Below are positions 1 to 5,457 of a stretch of DNA of 11,349 bases, one piece after another. The translations under genes were made by a program, and so were the position numbers. The stretch is from Bacillota bacterium (lineage in GTDB: Bacteria > Bacillota_C > Negativicutes > CTSoil-072), in assembly GCA_017861495.1 (NCBI GenBank), contig JAGFXW010000053.1, positions 1 to 11,349 of the forward strand, in the 5' to 3' direction. The notes beneath the pieces were generated by a model. The model made no database searches and had not been told where the DNA came from. It saw only the letters and a list, made by a program, of their open reading frames with translations. The stretch's first letter is position 1. Each line of letters begins with the position of its first letter.

Positions 1-1
1 G

Positions 2-715
2 TCTTTTGACGGAAAAGAAATTCTTGTTGGTACGCGTAAGTTACTAACGGAGAACCATATTGAATTCCAACCGGTTGTGGCTGAGATTGAAGCGTTAGAG
101 CAGCAAGGGAAAACCGTTATGTTAATGGCGGTAAATTCGCAATTAGCCGGACTATTGGCTGTAGCCGATACGGTGAAGGAAACATCGGCGGAAGCTGTGG
201 CGGAATTGAAACAACTAGGTATTGAAGTTTGGATGATTACCGGTGATAACCAACGCGCTGCCCAAGCGATTGCCAAAACCGTTGGCATCGAAAATGTTTT
301 GGCGGAAGTCTTGCCGGAACATAAAGCGGAGAAAGTTCAGTCACTCAAAAAAGAGAATAAGGTCGTAGGCATGGTGGGGGATGGGATCAATGACGCGCCT
401 GCGCTTGCAACCGCTGATGTCGGTTTTGCGATCGGTACCGGTACGGATGTGGCCATTGAGGCGGCCGATATCACTTTGATCCGCGGCGACCTGATGGGCG
501 TTGTGGCAGCGATCAAACTGAGCAAGGCCACCATGCGTAATATCAAGCAAAACCTGTTCTGGGCGCTTTTCTACAATTCACTGGGGATTCCGATTGCCGC
601 AGCCGGCTTTTTGTCGCCGGTTCTGGCCGGCGCTGCTATGGCGTTCAGTTCGGTATCTGTAGTATCCAATGCACTGCGGCTGCGACGATTTCAGCCATAT
701 GCGAAAAAAATGTAA
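2..715 (+). CDS. copA: Cu+-exporting P1B-type ATPase, C-terminal part (partial)
   Basis: This is the last 237 residues of a heavy-metal P-type ATPase, whose 5' end lies outside the window. The protein pumps monovalent copper out of the cytoplasm at the cost of ATP. Visible parts are the end of the nucleotide-binding domain ([15 protein letters not shown]), the P-domain motif ITGDN (about bases 236-250), the hinge motif [10 protein letters not shown], and two C-terminal membrane helices. These helices carry [10 protein letters not shown] and [15 protein letters not shown]. The YN pair and the MxxSS signature are the Cu+ ligands known from the P1B-1 subfamily, so copper is favoured over Zn/Cd, which use other residues. 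The N-terminal metal-binding domains and the phosphorylated DKTGT motif are not in view. The gene ends with TAA, which lies inside an A/T hairpin (704-731). Function is confident; the gene symbol is by family. Confidence 0.93.
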   Translation, partial: SFDGKEILVGTRKLLTENHIEFQPVVAEIEALEQQGKTVMLMAVNSQLAGLLAVADTVKETSAEAVAELKQLGIEVWMITGDNQRAAQAIAKTVGIENVLAEVLPEHKAEKVQSLKKENKVVGMVGDGINDAPALATADVGFAIGTGTDVAIEAADITLIRGDLMGVVAAIKLSKATMRNIKQNLFWALFYNSLGIPIAAAGFLSPVLAGAAMAFSSVSVVSNALRLRRFQPYAKKM

Positions 716-731
716 TGATTTACATTTTTTT
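704..731 (+). repeat. Perfect A/T-rich hairpin overlapping the copA stop codon
   Basis: A 12-bp perfect inverted repeat (arms 704-715 and 720-731) with a TGAT loop has A-runs on the left and T-runs on the right. It overlaps the TAA of copA. It could act as a weak bidirectional terminator, but the stem has only one G-C pair. Its core, TGTAA-TGAT-TTACA, could instead be a regulator site, because a related TTTACA element recurs at 733. The role is uncertain. Confidence 0.45.
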
Positions 732-732
732 G

Positions 733-762
733 TTTACACTTTTTGCTTTTTTAGTGTAAAAT
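733..762 (+). promoter_or_regulatory. Sigma-A-like promoter overlain by an 8-bp dyad operator
   Basis: A -35 candidate TTTACA (733-738) and a -10 candidate TAAAAT (757-762) are separated by 18 bp. The perfect inverted repeat TTTACACT (733-740) / AGTGTAAA (753-760), with a 12-bp spacer, covers both boxes. A regulator bound there would cover the polymerase site. It points at the 28-codon gene starting at 795. The copper gene next door makes metal regulation a possibility, but the dyad does not fit the CsoR or CopY consensus well, so no regulator is named. Confidence 0.5.
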
Positions 763-794
763 AATAGCAAGAACGTAAAATTGAGGTGATAGCT

Positions 795-881
795 TTGACA
801 GGCGTACTCATTTTGCAATTGATCGTTTTAGCATGTATTGCATTTTATATCCGCAATCGACTCGCCAAGGACCATCAGTAA
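795..881 (+). CDS. Small single-helix membrane peptide (28 aa), function unknown
   Basis: A short ORF begins at TTG 795, four bases after a good ribosome binding site (GAGGTGAT, 783-790), and ends with TAA at 879-881. The product starts MTGVLILQLIVLACIAFY and continues IRNRLAKDHQ. It has one hydrophobic segment of about 16 residues, one Cys inside it and a positively charged tail, so the N-terminus would face out and the tail would lie in the cytoplasm. It has its own promoter (733-762) and is followed by a terminator (945-992), so it reads as a monocistronic unit. Small hydrophobic partners of P-type ATPases are known (KdpF for KdpB), and an accessory role for the adjacent CopA is possible, but this is inference from position only. 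No family is recognised. Confidence 0.5.
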   Translation: MTGVLILQLIVLACIAFYIRNRLAKDHQ

Positions 882-944
882 GAATGGATTCATTTGAGTC
901 TGTTTGCACTACTGTTTGCACCACATAGCTTTAAATTTACAATG

Positions 945-992
945 AAAAAGAAACTCGTTTGGCTTTGTGCGCTGTAACGGGTTTCTTTTTTT
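945..992 (+). terminator. Rho-independent terminator
   Basis: Arms 945-959 (AAAAAGAAACTCGTT) and 976-990 (AACGGGTTTCTTTTT) pair over 15 bp with a single T-G wobble, the loop is 16 nt, and the right arm ends in a T-run. It closes the small membrane peptide unit. The left arm is A-rich, so it may also stop transcription from the other side. Confidence 0.8.
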
Positions 993-1028
993 GCAATCAA
1001 TTCGATTCCCAAAAGAAGGATTTCATGG

Positions 1029-1060
1029 AATTTTGTATAAATTTTAATACATACAAAATT
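1029..1060. repeat. 10-bp perfect inverted repeat upstream of the CoA-transferase
   Basis: AATTTTGTAT (1029-1038) and ATACAAAATT (1051-1060) are exact reverse complements separated by 12 bp of A/T. The repeat lies about 120 bp before the CoA-transferase start and abuts a second inverted repeat. This is consistent with a binding site for a dimeric regulator. No clear -35/-10 pair was found between these repeats and the gene. Confidence 0.5.
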
Positions 1061-1099
1061 TTCCCGCAATTCAACGGAGTCTATTTTTTTTGCGGGAAA
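1060..1099. repeat. Second 10-bp perfect inverted repeat (TTTCCCGCAA/TTGCGGGAAA)
   Basis: TTTCCCGCAA (1060-1069) and TTGCGGGAAA (1090-1099) are exact reverse complements with a 20-bp spacer ending in a T-run. It starts at the last base of the preceding repeat. It could be an operator, an upstream activator site or a leader hairpin in the 5' region of the CoA-transferase gene. It is not a standard terminator, because the T-run lies before the right arm. Confidence 0.5.
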
Positions 1100-1177
1100 T
1101 TGCAATACTTGGCCGGCGCTTACAACTGCCGAAACCGAAGAAAAGCAAATATAACAATTGAGCATAGGAAGGAACAG

Positions 1178-2404
1178 ATGATTTTAATGAATAAAGCGTT
1201 ACAAGGCATCCGCGTTATTGAATTAGGTACCCATGTTGCAGTGCCGCAAGCAGCCAGAATGATGGCCGACTGGGGTGCGGAAGTAATAAAGGTTGAACCG
1301 CCGCAAGGGGAACAATGGCGACAGATCGGGAAGGCATACGGCATCCCGTGCGATGTTGACCACAACCCCATGTTTCAACCGCCGAACGCAAATAAGAAAA
1401 GCATTGCCATAGACCTGAAATCTGATGAAGGCAATCAGGTCATGATGAAATTATTGGAAACTGCCGATGTTTTTATGACCAATACGAGAGGCAAGGCTCT
1501 TGATAAATTGGGCCTGAACTATGAAGCGTTAAAAGACAAATTTCCCAAACTGATCTATTTCCATTTCACCAGTTTTGGCCCGAAAGGACCGGACAAGGAC
1601 CGCCCCGGTTTTGACAATGCGGCCTTCTGGTCCCGAGGCGGGATGCCGTTGGAATGGACTTGCAAAGGAAGTGTGCCTTTCAAGCCGCAGCCTGGGTTTG
1701 GCGATGGCACGGTTGCTTCGAATATTCTGGCCGGAATTCTTGCGGCATTATTGAAAAAGGAGAGAACCGGACAAGGCGACAAAGTGGAAACTTCCCTGTA
1801 TGCCGGCGCCCTCTGGTTTAACGGCTGTGGCCTTGTGGCCAGCCAACCACGTTACGGTCATCTCTACCCAAAGGATCGGCATGACGAGATTATACCGGCA
1901 TCCCCTTTGTTTCAGACGAAGGATGGCGATTGGCTGCTCGTTGCCATGCCGGATTGGGATCAAAAATACACTGGGCTGTTGAAGACACTGCATCTGGAGC
2001 AATATATCGGCGATCCGAAATTTGCGACTCTTAAAGGCGCTCAGCCATATATTAAAGAAATTGTTGATATTTTAGATACAGCCTTTGCGGAATTTACGAC
2101 CCAAGAAATAGTTGGTGGATTGAATGCCGCCGGTATTGTGCACGAAAAACTGGCCAATCCACGCGATATTTTTACGGATGAGCAGGCTTGGGAAAACGAA
2201 TATTTGCGCAAAATAACCTTGGAAGACGGGAGTGAAGTCACTCTTCCCGCCAATCCGATCCATTTTGCCAGCATGGGAGAGGCTGAATATAAATTAGCGC
2301 CCCAATTGGGCGCTGATAGTATTGGGATACTAAAATCGTTGGGATACGGCGACGAGCAGATTGCAGAGTTTATTGAGAACAAGGCGATTGTGGCGAAGGG
2401 GTAA
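1178..2404 (+). CDS. Class III (CaiB/BaiF) CoA-transferase, HadA/FldA-like
   Basis: This 408-residue protein moves CoA between acyl-CoA and a free acid, and is of family III. The Rossmann-like N-terminus GIRVIELGTHVAVPQAARMM, the motif ADWGAEVIKVEPP, NANKKSIAIDLKS and PGFDNAAFWSRGG are typical. Asp146 in PGFD is in the position of the aspartate that forms the acyl anhydride intermediate in formyl-CoA transferase. The overall pattern is closest, from memory, to (R)-2-hydroxyisocaproate CoA-transferase HadA and cinnamoyl-CoA:phenyllactate CoA-transferase FldA, which activate 2-hydroxyacids for radical dehydratases. No dehydratase genes are in the window, so the substrate is open. The start ATG 1178 has AGGAAGG five bases upstream; ATG 1187 is a weaker alternative. 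The open frame runs on to 959, but that stretch overlaps a terminator and repeats and does not look like protein. No convincing terminator follows. Confidence 0.88.
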   Translation: MILMNKALQGIRVIELGTHVAVPQAARMMADWGAEVIKVEPPQGEQWRQIGKAYGIPCDVDHNPMFQPPNANKKSIAIDLKSDEGNQVMMKLLETADVFMTNTRGKALDKLGLNYEALKDKFPKLIYFHFTSFGPKGPDKDRPGFDNAAFWSRGGMPLEWTCKGSVPFKPQPGFGDGTVASNILAGILAALLKKERTGQGDKVETSLYAGALWFNGCGLVASQPRYGHLYPKDRHDEIIPASPLFQTKDGDWLLVAMPDWDQKYTGLLKTLHLEQYIGDPKFATLKGAQPYIKEIVDILDTAFAEFTTQEIVGGLNAAGIVHEKLANPRDIFTDEQAWENEYLRKITLEDGSEVTLPANPIHFASMGEAEYKLAPQLGADSIGILKSLGYGDEQIAEFIENKAIVAKG

Positions 2405-2486
2405 GAGAAGATTTTTTATATTTTTGATGGATAAAGATAAATAAGAAAAGCCACATAAACGTGACTATTTTTATATCGTCTAAACG

Positions 2487-2649
2487 ATGGCTCACAAGGA
2501 GCATTTAAGGTAAACCCTTATTTTAACTTGTCGTGGCGTTCTGATTGGTATTGAAACCGAGAAAAATTAACTATTCTCATTTATTACAGGAGGCATTAAA
2601 ACATCATCTTGGCGTTTATAAACCGCCTTATATCAAGAAAAGCAAATGA
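2487..2649 (+). pseudogene. Decayed remnant resembling a HicB-type antitoxin C-terminus
   Basis: Frame 2566-2649 encodes INYSHLLQEALKHHLGV followed by YKPPYIKKSK and TGA. This resembles the C-terminal ribbon-helix-helix end of HicB-family antitoxins (typically ..TLTIPxWLNxLAEExxINFSQxLQEALKxxLGI). In a neighbouring frame, 2514-2567 gives TLILTCRGVLIGIETEKN, which could be the preceding TLTIP..EK segment after a frameshift near 2565. In that same frame an in-frame TAA at 2511 follows HKEHLR. No intact antitoxin or HicA toxin gene is present. The assignment rests on a short motif match made by eye. The rest of the 2405-2816 gap shows no gene, only a promoter candidate for the next gene. Confidence 0.35.
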
Positions 2650-2713
2650 CTTTTCATGTAGACTGAGCAACTCGTTTGGGTTTTCGATCTGAATAGTGTT
2701 TAACGGACAATCA

Positions 2714-2743
2714 TTGGACGGATTTCTTTCGTAATGGTATTAT
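2714..2743 (+). promoter_or_regulatory. Candidate promoter for the exonuclease gene
   Basis: TTGGAC (2714-2719) and TATTAT (2738-2743) are 18 bp apart, with a TG at 2735-2736 that makes an extended -10. It lies about 75 bp upstream of the exonuclease start. The prediction is by consensus only. Confidence 0.45.
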
Positions 2744-2816
2744 TAATAATGAAAAACTATGAAACGAATACAATAACTGGTTCGCAATGTATGCAGCAGG
2801 CAAAGGGGTTACATAA

Positions 2817-3365
2817 ATGAAATTTGTGTCTATCGATTTTGAAACGGCCAACCGGAAATGGGACAGTGCCTGTGCCGTTGGTATGGCGAAGGTGGAAAAC
2901 GGTAAAATTGTCGACGAATATTATTCGCTGATCAATCCGGAAGATTATTTCAGTTCCTTTAATATTGGGATCCACGGGATCAGTGCCCGGGATGTCGCGC
3001 ATATGCCGAATTTTCTCATGGTTAGCGAGCAGATTTGGTCTTGGCTGGCCGGAAATTTGGTGATTGCCCATAATGCTACATTTGATGTTAATGTGCTGAA
3101 GAAAGCGGCGCAAAAATATGGGTTGGTACCGCCAAAGTTTTCGTATGCCTGTACCTGCCAGATTGCCAAGCTGGCTTGGACGGATTTGGAGAACTACCGT
3201 TTGTCTACAGTTGCGCAGCACTTATCGTTGGATCTCCAGCATCATAATGCGATGTCGGATGCCCGGGTCTGTGCTGAGATCATGATCGAGGTCTTGAAGC
3301 AATACGAGTGCCGGAATATGGCGGAATTGCACCGCAAGACAGGGTATAAGGCAAGACATGGGTAA
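2817..3365 (+). CDS. DEDDh 3'-5' exonuclease (DnaQ/PolC epsilon-like)
   Basis: This is a 182-residue stand-alone exonuclease domain that would remove nucleotides from 3' ends using two metal ions. All catalytic residues are visible: Asp7 and Glu9 in SIDFET (ExoI), Asp90 in HNATFD (ExoII), and His143 and Asp148 in HHNAMSDA (ExoIII). The His five residues before the last Asp defines the DEDDh subclass. The domain fills the protein, with only a short basic tail (RKTGYKARHG). There is no polymerase, BRCT or helicase domain, so a role in repair or nucleic acid trimming is more likely than being part of PolC. ATG 2817 has AAAGGGG eight bases upstream. The gene stands alone, and its function is not tied to the selenoprotein genes after it. 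Confidence 0.9.
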   Translation: MKFVSIDFETANRKWDSACAVGMAKVENGKIVDEYYSLINPEDYFSSFNIGIHGISARDVAHMPNFLMVSEQIWSWLAGNLVIAHNATFDVNVLKKAAQKYGLVPPKFSYACTCQIAKLAWTDLENYRLSTVAQHLSLDLQHHNAMSDARVCAEIMIEVLKQYECRNMAELHRKTGYKARHG

Positions 3366-3427
3366 TTGTGTTCGAAAATAAACAAATAATAATGTAGTAA
3401 TAGAAATGAATATATGAAGGTGGCCAG

Positions 3428-3685
3428 ATGAAACTATTAATCCAAAAAGCGGCTCACGCTTTTATTGAAGCCAATTCTCCGGACAAAACGATTACAGTAA
3501 TTGATGGGATGCATCCGGGCGGCAATTGAAGCGGTTCCTGCGGGCCGACGCCCCGCTACCCGTCCGTGCGACTGGGTGTACCGGAAGATAATGAAGTATA
3601 TGAAATTACGAATATTGATGGAATTACGCTCTATTTTCAGTCGACGTTACCTGAATATTTTACGAGTATTTCGATTGTATTTTGA
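3428..3685 (+). CDS. Putative small selenoprotein, copy 1 (Sec at codon 34)
   Basis: ATG 3428 follows a good ribosome binding site (GAAGGTGG). Translation gives MKLLIQKAAHAFIEANSPDK, with an in-frame TGA at 3527-3529 (codon 34), then USGSCGPTPRYPSVRLGVP, a middle ending DGITLYFQ, and TGA at 3683-3685 (85 residues). The next gene has the same layout: UGA at the same codon, Cys38 four residues later, and the same RYPSVRLGVP block. Four of the ten codons of that block differ, all synonymously, so the frame after the UGA is under protein-level selection. UGA is therefore read as selenocysteine. The N-terminus resembles HesB/IscA-like proteins (xIxIxxxAxxFI), and small HesB-like or 'CC/Se motif' (seleno)proteins are the nearest known type from memory. 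A U-x-x-x-C pair suggests redox or metal/Se/S handling; the activity is unknown. Homology to copy 2 continues after the second TGA to TAA 3728-3730 (KFLVARGTR versus KVLVAKGPR), so the true end may be 3730. Confidence 0.78.
3530..3557 (+). promoter_or_regulatory. SECIS-like hairpin after UGA of copy 1
   Basis: Ten bases after the UGA, GCGGG (3540-3544) pairs with CCCGC (3552-3556) around a 7-nt loop. An alternative outer stem, AGCGG (3530-3534) with CCGCT (3553-3557), encloses a GGC/GCC mini-stem. Bacterial SECIS elements lie inside the coding region just downstream of the UGA and bind SelB. Position and G/C content fit, but folding was done by eye. Confidence 0.55.
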
Positions 3686-3730
3686 AAATTTCTCGTAGCC
3701 CGGGGTACCCGTAAAACCGGCAGTGCTTAA
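3683..3730 (+). other. Possible readthrough extension of copy 1 past a second in-frame UGA
   Basis: After TGA 3683-3685 the frame continues for 14 codons to TAA 3728-3730. It encodes KFLVARGTRK, clearly related to KVLVAKGPRK of copy 2. Readthrough would give 100 residues, against 101 in copy 2. A small hairpin, CGGG (3701-3704) / CCCG (3708-3711) with loop GTA, lies 15 nt after this UGA. Relative to copy 2, about five codons are missing just before the UGA. This could be a second Sec codon, or a recent deletion plus nonsense change that truncated copy 1. Confidence 0.4.
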
Positions 3731-3758
3731 TTTCCGAGAGAAGAGAGGGGACAAAGGG

Positions 3759-4064
3759 ATGGAAATTCTAATTCAAGAAGCTGCCCACTCATACATTGCT
3801 GCTAAATCGCGCGACAAGGCAATCACTCTCCGTCACGAAGCGACAAAAACCGTAGCTTGAGCGGGTCCTTGCGGGCCGCCAGCCCGTTACCCATCCGTGC
3901 GATTGGGTGTGCCGAATGTGATTGATGGATATGAACAAGTCAATGTGAACGGAATTACGGTCTATTTTCAGTTGGAATTGGCCGAGGTGTATTCGGCCAT
4001 TGAGGTCGGTATTGAAAAAATCTTTTTCATCAAAGTTTTGGTTGCGAAAGGACCACGAAAGTAA
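3759..4064 (+). CDS. Putative small selenoprotein, copy 2 (Sec at codon 34)
   Basis: ATG 3759 lies downstream of GAGAGGGG and AAAGGG. The frame begins MEILIQEAAHSYIAAKSRDK, meets TGA at 3858-3860 (codon 34), continues UAGPCGPPARYPSVRLGVP and then NGITVYFQLELAEVYSAIEV, and ends KVLVAKGPRK with TAA 4062-4064. The total is 101 residues including Sec34. It is the tandem paralogue of copy 1: 14 of 33 residues are identical before the UGA and 15 of 19 in the block starting at it. Cys38 makes a U-x-x-x-C pair within U-x-G-x-C-G-P. Unlike copy 1, it has only one in-frame UGA. The gene is closed by a strong terminator (4099-4149), so both copies probably form one transcript. UGA works as a normal stop in neighbouring genes, which argues for Sec insertion and against a changed genetic code. 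The biochemical function is not known; a role in selenium, sulfur or iron-sulfur metabolism is inferred from the HesB-like frame. Confidence 0.8.
3861..3888 (+). promoter_or_regulatory. SECIS-like hairpin after UGA of copy 2
   Basis: GCGGGC (3871-3876) pairs with GCCCGT (3882-3887) around the loop CGCCA, with one G-U pair. The stem begins ten bases after the UGA, the same offset as in copy 1. The left half, TGCGGGCCG, is identical in both copies. This is the expected place for a bacterial SECIS element; the fold was judged by eye. Confidence 0.55.
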
Positions 4065-4098
4065 GAACGGATTGGAAAATACAAGCAGGAAATTGAAG

Positions 4099-4149
4099 GC
4101 AGTATCAAGAATACTCTGATTATTCTTGATACTGCTTTTGCGGTTTTTT
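4099..4149 (+). terminator. Strong rho-independent terminator after the selenoprotein pair
   Basis: GCAGTATCAAGAATA (4099-4113) and TATTCTTGATACTGC (4121-4135) form a perfect 15-bp stem with a 7-nt loop. It is followed by TTTTGCGG and then a run of T. It ends the selenoprotein transcript and isolates it from the thiolase gene. Confidence 0.9.
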
Positions 4150-4226
4150 ACCGGGTTATGGAAAAACGATTGGGGTGAGTGCTAATTCGGTGAGATCGCA
4201 AGAAAATTATGTGATGAGGTGAAAAG

Positions 4227-5405
4227 ATGAGAGATGTCGTCATCGTGGGGGCAAAACGTACGCCAATTGGAGATTTTTTGGGCAAACTGAAAGACGTCAG
4301 CGCGGTTGACCTGGGTGTCGTGGCCGTCAATGCTGCACTTGCGCAAGCGGGGATAAAGCCGGAAATGGTACCGGAAGTTGCTTGCGGTATGATTTACAAA
4401 GCTGGCGCGAAAGGTAATCCCGCCCGGCAGATCCAAATGAAATGCGGCATGCCGGTTGAAGGGTATGCGTATACGGTTGACCAGCAGTGCGGTTCCGGGA
4501 TGAAGGCGTTTGAGATGGCTTTCCAGTCTATCCTTCTTGGCAAGACCGATATTGCGGTTGCGGCAGGAGTCGAAAGCATGTCGCAAGCGCCGTATCTGTT
4601 GAAAAATGCCAGGGAAGGCTATCGAATGGGCAACGGTGAAGTGCTCGATTCGATGTTGTATGATGGATTGGTTTGCGCCCTGGAAGGTTATCACATGGGA
4701 CTGACAGCAGAGAATGTTGCCAAACGGTATGGGATTACCCGCCAAGAACAGGATGAACTTGCTTTCCTGAGTCATTCACGGGCGATAAATGCAATTGCCA
4801 ATGGTACCTTCGATGCAGAAATCGCACCGGTAACGATTGCGACAAAGAAGGGATCCGTGGTTGTGAACACGGATGAGCACCCACGGGCGGATATCTCGAT
4901 GGAAAAACTATCGGCCATGAAACCGGCGTTTAAAAAAGATGGTACGGTGACGGCCGGGAACGCGTCTGGCGTCAATGACGGGGCAGCGGCACTGGTTTTA
5001 ATGTCGGCGGAGAAAGCGGCGGAGCTGGGCTGCAAGCCGTTAGCCCGTGTGGTATCGACGGCGAACGCCGGTGTCCATCCGGAGGTAATGGGCCTGGGAC
5101 CGGTTTACGCAATTCCGAAGGCGATCCGTTATGCCGGCCTGCAGGCGGAAGATATTGGTTATTATGAAATCAACGAGGCCTTTGCGGCGCAGTTTTTAGG
5201 GGTCAACCGGGAATTGAATCTGAGTATGGATAAGATGAACGCGAATGGCTCGGGTATTGGATTGGGGCATCCGGTTGGCTGTACGGCGGCACGAATCATT
5301 GTTTCGTTGATTTATGAATTGCAGCGCCGCAGGGAGCAGTACGGTGTCGCTTCGCTGTGCGTCGGTGGTGGACCGTCGATTGCGACTGTGATTGAACGAT
5401 TATAA
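4227..5405 (+). CDS. Acetyl-CoA acetyltransferase (biosynthetic thiolase)
   Basis: This 392-residue protein has the usual length of thiolase II. It condenses two acetyl-CoA to acetoacetyl-CoA, or does the reverse, in the cytoplasm. The catalytic set falls at the same numbering as in the Zoogloea enzyme: nucleophile Cys88 ([10 protein letters not shown]), Asn316 (NEAFAAQ), His348 (GLGHPVGC) and the base Cys378 (CVGGGPS). The last motif is unusual, since most homologues read GGGxG where this has GGGPS. ATG 4227 follows GATGAGGTG at good spacing. It is transcribed alone, between the terminators at 4099 and 5415. It could feed butyrate/crotonyl-type or polyhydroxybutyrate metabolism, or degrade acetoacetyl-CoA; no partner genes are nearby to decide. 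The symbol thlA/atoB/phaA is withheld for that reason. Confidence 0.93.
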   Translation: MRDVVIVGAKRTPIGDFLGKLKDVSAVDLGVVAVNAALAQAGIKPEMVPEVACGMIYKAGAKGNPARQIQMKCGMPVEGYAYTVDQQCGSGMKAFEMAFQSILLGKTDIAVAAGVESMSQAPYLLKNAREGYRMGNGEVLDSMLYDGLVCALEGYHMGLTAENVAKRYGITRQEQDELAFLSHSRAINAIANGTFDAEIAPVTIATKKGSVVVNTDEHPRADISMEKLSAMKPAFKKDGTVTAGNASGVNDGAAALVLMSAEKAAELGCKPLARVVSTANAGVHPEVMGLGPVYAIPKAIRYAGLQAEDIGYYEINEAFAAQFLGVNRELNLSMDKMNANGSGIGLGHPVGCTAARIIVSLIYELQRRREQYGVASLCVGGGPSIATVIERL

Positions 5406-5414
5406 AAGGGCAGC

Positions 5415-5457
5415 AAAAATCCCTCTGGCTGATTTTACGGCCAGAGGGATTTTTTTT
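5415..5457. terminator. Bidirectional terminator between the thiolase gene and menA
   Basis: AAAAATCCCTCTGGC (5415-5429) and GCCAGAGGGATTTTT (5440-5454) form a perfect 15-bp stem with a 10-nt loop, with A-run and T-run on the two sides. It serves both convergent genes. Confidence 0.92.

Noticed and set aside
1108..1126. Sigma-54 promoter (TTGGCCGGCGCTTACAA) before the CoA-transferase gene
   Set aside because: The -24 GG is present, but the essential GC of the -12 element is missing at the right distance.
959..1177. N-terminal extension of the CoA-transferase to the start of the open frame
   Set aside because: The stretch covers terminator sequence and two inverted repeats. The good ribosome binding site and the family's usual N-terminus both point to ATG 1178.
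3501..3698. 65-residue ORF in another frame across selenoprotein copy 1
   Set aside because: It has no ribosome binding site, and its composition is that of a shadow frame. The paralogue shows that selection acts on the other frame, read through UGA.
3428..4064. Reading the two UGA-interrupted genes as ordinary pseudogenes
   Set aside because: Both copies have the same stop at the same codon, with synonymous changes and conserved Cys after it. Independent decay would not give this; selenocysteine explains it better.
3428..4064. Tandem DNA repeat or CRISPR-like array
   Set aside because: There are only two diverged copies, about 330 bp apart. Similarity follows codons, which indicates a gene duplication and not an array.
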